Assembly: GCA_018813905.1 (NCBI GenBank)
Contig: JAHJAO010000071.1
Span: 1 to 37,942, forward strand
DNA: 37,942 nt
Origin: Candidatus Omnitrophota bacterium
Lineage (GTDB): Bacteria; Omnitrophota; Gorgyraeia; B26-G9
Direction of reading: 5' to 3'
Shown one piece after another: positions 33,798 through 37,942 of this stretch. The notes beneath the pieces are model-generated. The model made no database searches. It was given only the letters and a program-made list of their open reading frames with translations, and was not told the origin of the DNA. Both the position numbers and the translations under genes were made by a program. Positions within the stretch are counted from its first letter, which is position 1. Every line of letters begins with the position of its first letter.

Positions 33798-36700
33798 ATG
33801 TATTTTAAAAAGTTAGAACTTTTTGGGTTCAAATCTTTTGTAGAAAAAACCTCCCTAATGTTCGAGCCAGGCGTTACTGCTATTGTTGGTCCTAACGGAA
33901 CAGGTAAAAGTAATATCGCAGATGCCATAAAATGGGTTTTGGGCGAGCAAAGCGCGAAGTCCATGCGCGGCTCAAAAATGGAAGATGTAATTTTTAACGG
34001 TACGGAAACTCATCCGGCAGTTAATATGACGGAAGTTTCACTTATATTGTCAAACGAAGATAAGCAGTTGCCGATCGATTACGAAGAAATAACGATTACC
34101 CGCAGGCTTTACCGTTCCGGTGAAAGCGAATACCTTTTGAACAAAACTCCGGTGCGTTTAAAAGACATAAATGAAATGCTGATGGGTACGGGTATTGGAA
34201 CTGAATCGTATTCGATTTTAGAACAGGGGCGTATCGATGCGATTTTAAGCTCAAAGCCGGAAGACCGCAGGGTTGTTTTTGAAGAGGCAAGCGGTATTAC
34301 CAAGTTTAAAAAGAAAAAAGACGAAGCGTTAAGGAAGCTGCAGCAGACAGAAGACAACCTGCTGCGGGCTAATGACATCATCGTTGAAGTCACCCGCCAA
34401 TTAAATTCCATTCAGCGCCAGGTGAATAAAGCTAGGCGTTACCAGGAACAGTTTGAGCAGCTTAAAAATCTGGAAATTCAGTCTGTTTACCGGCAGTATA
34501 ATATTTTAGAAGCGGAAAAGAAAGATTTACAGCAAGAGCAAAACACATTTAACGCCGAAAGCCTAAAACTTGCGCAGGAAGTTGAAAATTTAAATAGCGA
34601 ATTTAATAGTTTGCGCACTACGCTTTCGCAAGTTGAATCGGACTACTCCCAGTTAAATAACAAAACAATAAGTTTTACTACTCAGATTGAGAAAAATAAT
34701 CATTCAATAGCGTTAAATCGCGAGCGTATTGATGAGTTTAATCAGCGGATTGAAAATTTAACGGCGGATATAGAAAAGTCAGGGAAAAAGGTGAGTGAGC
34801 TTGAGGAACAGACCAAACAATTAAAATCGCGCCTTGAAAATTTTCAGAAAGAAAAAGAGGAAAAGGAAAATTTACTCAGACAAAAAGAGTCCGAACTTGC
34901 CCGGATCGAAATGCAAATAAAAGAAGCGAAAGGATGTATCGAGGTTAAAAAAGCGGAAGCGGTAAAGCTTCTGAGCGAACAAACCCAGCTTAAAAATGAC
35001 TTGGTAAAGCTTGCGGCAAATATCCACAACCTGAGTGTGCGCTTAATCCGGTTGAGGCAGGAAAAAGATAAAACCGCCGGCGAGCTTGAAGAGGTTAACG
35101 AGAAATTAAAAGTAAAAGCTAATGAGGTTGACCAAATGAAGCGGTCGGTGGCGGAAAAAGAATCGACTCAAAATCGGCTGCGCAGTGAACAGGAACAGGT
35201 GTCTTTAGATTTAAAAAAACTAGAAGGGAATATTCAGGATCTCAAGCATGCATTGGTGGCGAAGCAGTCTCAACTGGATATGCTGGATAAGCTTAGCAAG
35301 AATTATGAAGGGTTTTCGGATACGGTTAAGGCGTTTATGCTTAAAAAAGATGAATTGACCGGCCTTGGGGGTGGAGTTCATGACGCGCTCGCGAATTTAA
35401 TTGAAGTTAAGCCGGGATATGAGGTATGCGTGGAAACGGCTTTAAACGAATATTTACAGGCGATAATTGTAGATACGCGAGAAGTCGCATTAGAGTTAAA
35501 AGATTTTTTAGCTACAAGCGGCATCGGAAAGGTGAAATTTATTGCGCTGGACTCTGTGAATACTCAAAAAATTACTTCTAAAAATGAATACAACCTTCCG
35601 AAAATATCAAATTTTATAAGCTGTAATGAACGATATCGCAAGATAATCGATTATCTTTTAAAAGATACGTATTTGGCGGATAGCTTGAAAGATTTGCGTG
35701 CCATAGGAACTGATGAGCGGTTTTTAACTAAAGAAGGGGAGATGAGCACGTGCCTGGAAGTGCAAAGCCGTCCTTCCGTAGAGCAGGGGATGGGGATAAT
35801 ATCTCAGAAAGCTCAGATACGCACGCTGAAGGAAGAATGTCGCAATATCGCAGAAGATATCACTGGATTTTGCGGTGAAGAACGGTCAAAACGCGAAAAG
35901 CTCAAAAATACAGAATTGGAATTATCCCAAATAACTTCGGTCTTAAACGATGAAAAAATAGTTTTGGCAAACCGTGATTCTGAGCACGCCAATGTTGAGG
36001 CATTTAAGAAAAAGTTAGATGAGGAATTATCGATTATAAATTTGGAAATCGAAGAAAGCAGCCTGGATGAGCAGGAATTAAAGGTTAAGGAGAGTGAAAA
36101 TAAAATAAGGCTGGATGAGATAAATGAACAAACGCAGCTAAGTGAAGAGGCGATGACGCAAGCGCAGGAGTTGATTAAGATAAATATTCAGGCGCGGGAA
36201 GAGCTGCTTGTGGTTATTACCGAGATGAGGACGGAGTTTTCTTTATTGGATCAGCAGGAAGTAGCGTTAAAAGACAATTTTTCTATGGCTAATGATAATC
36301 TTGAGCAAGCGAGAAGAAATCAGGAAGATTACCGCCTGCAAAAAGAGCAGCTTAATGAACGTATCGGCGAGCTTCTTTTGCAGGTTGAAACAATGCAAAC
36401 GGCAATGACAACTCTTGAGGAACAGAAAAAACAGGCCGAAGAAAATTTGAGCCAAATTTCCGGCCGCAGAAAGGAAGTATTATCCCGTTTTGAAAACACG
36501 CAGAATCAAATCCGGCAAAATGAAAATACCATCAACGAAGTTAAAAACAATATTCGCGACTATGAAGTAAAAGGTGTGGAGTTAAATTATAAAATAAATT
36601 CGCTTACCAGCAATATCCAGCAGTCATACAAGGTAAATCTTGCTTCTTTGATAATGGAGCTTGATGAAAATATCGATTGGAATGCTCAGAATGAACAGAT

Positions 36701-37370
36701 AGATGTTTTAAAAGAAAAAATTGAACGTATGGGTTCGGTGAATCTGGCGGCGGTAGAGGAAGAGGAAGAACTGAAGGAACGGGCAAATTTTCTTAATAGC
36801 CAGAAGGAAGATTTAATAAGCGCCAAATCTTCCCTGATGCAGGCGATCCATAAGATTAACCGAACGACAAAGGATTTATTTCTGGATACGTTTGAAAAAT
36901 CCAAAGTTGCCTTTAAAGAATATTTCCGGCTTTTATTTAACGGCGGCGATGCCCAGCTGGTTTTAAGCGAAGAAGGTGATGTTCTGGAAAGCGGCATAAA
37001 TATTGTGGTGCGGCCTCCGGGCAAAAAATTACAGAATATTACTTTGCTTTCCGGAGGGGAAAAGACGCTTACCGCAATTGCTTTATTGTTTGCACTTTTT
37101 AAGATTAAGCCTACTCCGTTCTGTATACTTGATGAAATGGATGCGCCGCTGGATGAAGCTAATGTGGAACGTTTCACGCGGGTACTGCAGGAATTTTTGA
37201 AGACATCCCAGTTTATAATTATTACCCATAACAAAAAAACCATCAGTGTGGCCGACGTGATGTATGGGGTAACAATGGAATTACCGGGTATATCCAAGCT
37301 TGTTTCCGTAAAATTCAGCGAATATAAACCCACGTCCGAACAAAAGCTCGCCGAAGTTGTCCAATCTTAA
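33798..37370 (+). CDS. smc: Chromosome segregation protein SMC
   Basis: Walker A IVGPNGTGKSNIADAIKWVLGEQSAKSMRG, long coiled coils, hinge GGGVHDALANLIEVKPGYEVCVETAL, signature LSGGEKTLTAIALLFALFKIKPTPFCILDEMDAPLDEAN. Confidence 0.97.
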   Translation: MYFKKLELFGFKSFVEKTSLMFEPGVTAIVGPNGTGKSNIADAIKWVLGEQSAKSMRGSKMEDVIFNGTETHPAVNMTEVSLILSNEDKQLPIDYEEITITRRLYRSGESEYLLNKTPVRLKDINEMLMGTGIGTESYSILEQGRIDAILSSKPEDRRVVFEEASGITKFKKKKDEALRKLQQTEDNLLRANDIIVEVTRQLNSIQRQVNKARRYQEQFEQLKNLEIQSVYRQYNILEAEKKDLQQEQNTFNAESLKLAQEVENLNSEFNSLRTTLSQVESDYSQLNNKTISFTTQIEKNNHSIALNRERIDEFNQRIENLTADIEKSGKKVSELEEQTKQLKSRLENFQKEKEEKENLLRQKESELARIEMQIKEAKGCIEVKKAEAVKLLSEQTQLKNDLVKLAANIHNLSVRLIRLRQEKDKTAGELEEVNEKLKVKANEVDQMKRSVAEKESTQNRLRSEQEQVSLDLKKLEGNIQDLKHALVAKQSQLDMLDKLSKNYEGFSDTVKAFMLKKDELTGLGGGVHDALANLIEVKPGYEVCVETALNEYLQAIIVDTREVALELKDFLATSGIGKVKFIALDSVNTQKITSKNEYNLPKISNFISCNERYRKIIDYLLKDTYLADSLKDLRAIGTDERFLTKEGEMSTCLEVQSRPSVEQGMGIISQKAQIRTLKEECRNIAEDITGFCGEERSKREKLKNTELELSQITSVLNDEKIVLANRDSEHANVEAFKKKLDEELSIINLEIEESSLDEQELKVKESENKIRLDEINEQTQLSEEAMTQAQELIKINIQAREELLVVITEMRTEFSLLDQQEVALKDNFSMANDNLEQARRNQEDYRLQKEQLNERIGELLLQVETMQTAMTTLEEQKKQAEENLSQISGRRKEVLSRFENTQNQIRQNENTINEVKNNIRDYEVKGVELNYKINSLTSNIQQSYKVNLASLIMELDENIDWNAQNEQIDVLKEKIERMGSVNLAAVEEEEELKERANFLNSQKEDLISAKSSLMQAIHKINRTTKDLFLDTFEKSKVAFKEYFRLLFNGGDAQLVLSEEGDVLESGINIVVRPPGKKLQNITLLSGGEKTLTAIALLFALFKIKPTPFCILDEMDAPLDEANVERFTRVLQEFLKTSQFIIITHNKKTISVADVMYGVTMELPGISKLVSVKFSEYKPTSEQKLAEVVQS

Positions 37371-37423
37371 AGTAGTTTAGGTATACAAAAGTATGGGGTG
37401 GAAGAAAAGAGCAGGTATGTTTA

Positions 37424-37942
37424 TTAGAGCAGTTCTTCACTGAACATACAAATTCGGTTGCGGCCGGTCTTTTTTGCCGCGTATAAAGCCTTATCCGCAT
37501 AGAGAATTATCTGTTCGGCGTTGCCTGCGTCCTGAGGAAAGCTGGCGACACCGATACTTATCGTCATCTTTTGCGCGGGAGCGTTATTTGAATAGTTAAA
37601 AGGGGTATATTCTGTTTCCCGGCGTATTCTTTCCGCGGAAGAATGCGCTTTTTCTTTGGATGTTTCCGGCAAGATTATTACAAATTCTTCGCCGCCGTAT
37701 CTAGCGACCAAATCCACCTCTCGGCAAGAATTTTTTAAAATGATTGCCAGGTGTTTTAATAACACATCGCCGGCGGGATGACCTAAGGAATCGTTGATGT
37801 TTTTGAACCGGTCGATATCCGCCATCAATAAACTTAAAGGCCGGTTGAAACGGTTCGCTCTTTTTATTTCTTCGTTAAGCTGATATTGAAAATACCCGTA
37901 GTTCCAAAGGCCGGTTAATCTGTCTGTATTGGATAAAATGAG
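37424..37942 (-). CDS. GGDEF-domain diguanylate cyclase (5' end beyond window)
   Basis: ARYGGEEFVIILPET. The reading frame stays open upstream of the tracked start to the window edge (NTDRLTGLWNYGYFQYQLNEEIKRANRFNRPLSLLMADIDRFKN). Confidence 0.92.
   Translation of the reverse strand, partial: LILSNTDRLTGLWNYGYFQYQLNEEIKRANRFNRPLSLLMADIDRFKNINDSLGHPAGDVLLKHLAIILKNSCREVDLVARYGGEEFVIILPETSKEKAHSSAERIRRETEYTPFNYSNNAPAQKMTISIGVASFPQDAGNAEQIILYADKALYAAKKTGRNRICMFSEELL

Noticed and set aside
33500-33964. 154-aa minus ORF across the etfA-smc intergenic region
   Set aside because: Antisense to the etfA end and the smc start. No domain signature; the intergenic part contains only an imperfect hairpin (~33647-33690) and the smc promoter.
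1-37942. CRISPR array, rRNA or tRNA genes, prophage structural genes, transposase
   Set aside because: No regularly spaced repeats, rRNA-like segments, complete tRNA folds, capsid/portal/terminase or DDE transposase proteins were found by reading the sequence and ORF track.

Overview
The window looks like an Omnitrophota/OP3-type or other deep-branching candidate-phylum chromosome. That lineage guess is inference only; no rRNA is present. Three layers are visible. (1) An accessory island (~140-5840) holds a LexA-like S24 autoprotease regulator, a small HNH nuclease, a C5 DNA methyltransferase, a putative PD-(D/E)XK restriction enzyme and a Vsr-like nuclease. On the opposite strand it has a sub-threshold AbrB-like ORF and a DUF1016/YhcG-N-type protein with a C-terminal staphylococcal-nuclease domain in place of the usual PDDEXK domain. 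The island is bracketed by a 67-bp inverted repeat (66/67 identical) and a 69-bp hairpin-bearing direct repeat, and ends in a dense cluster of hairpins. (2) A middle section (~6.2-21.7 kb) has a signal-peptide-bearing GT5 glycogen-synthase-like protein with an MgtE_N/FliG-like helical N-terminal region, two cold-shock proteins behind a leader terminator, an M48 lipoprotein, a signal-peptide-bearing SAM methyltransferase, glnS, an exported desulfoferrodoxin-like protein, cstA, PilZ proteins, and a FecR/TPR/zinc-finger envelope operon. (3) A core block (~21.9-37.4 kb) has rsmD-coaD-pta-ackA-yceD-rpmF-plsX-fabD-fabG-acpP-fabF, acyl-CoA dehydrogenase-etfB-ferredoxin-fused etfA, and smc, followed by a truncated GGDEF gene. 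The most interesting signals are the repeat-bracketed island with its LexA-like controller and apparently leaderless genes, the DUF1016-SNase fusion, and a 17-residue post-signal-peptide motif shared by the otherwise unrelated GT5 and methyltransferase proteins.
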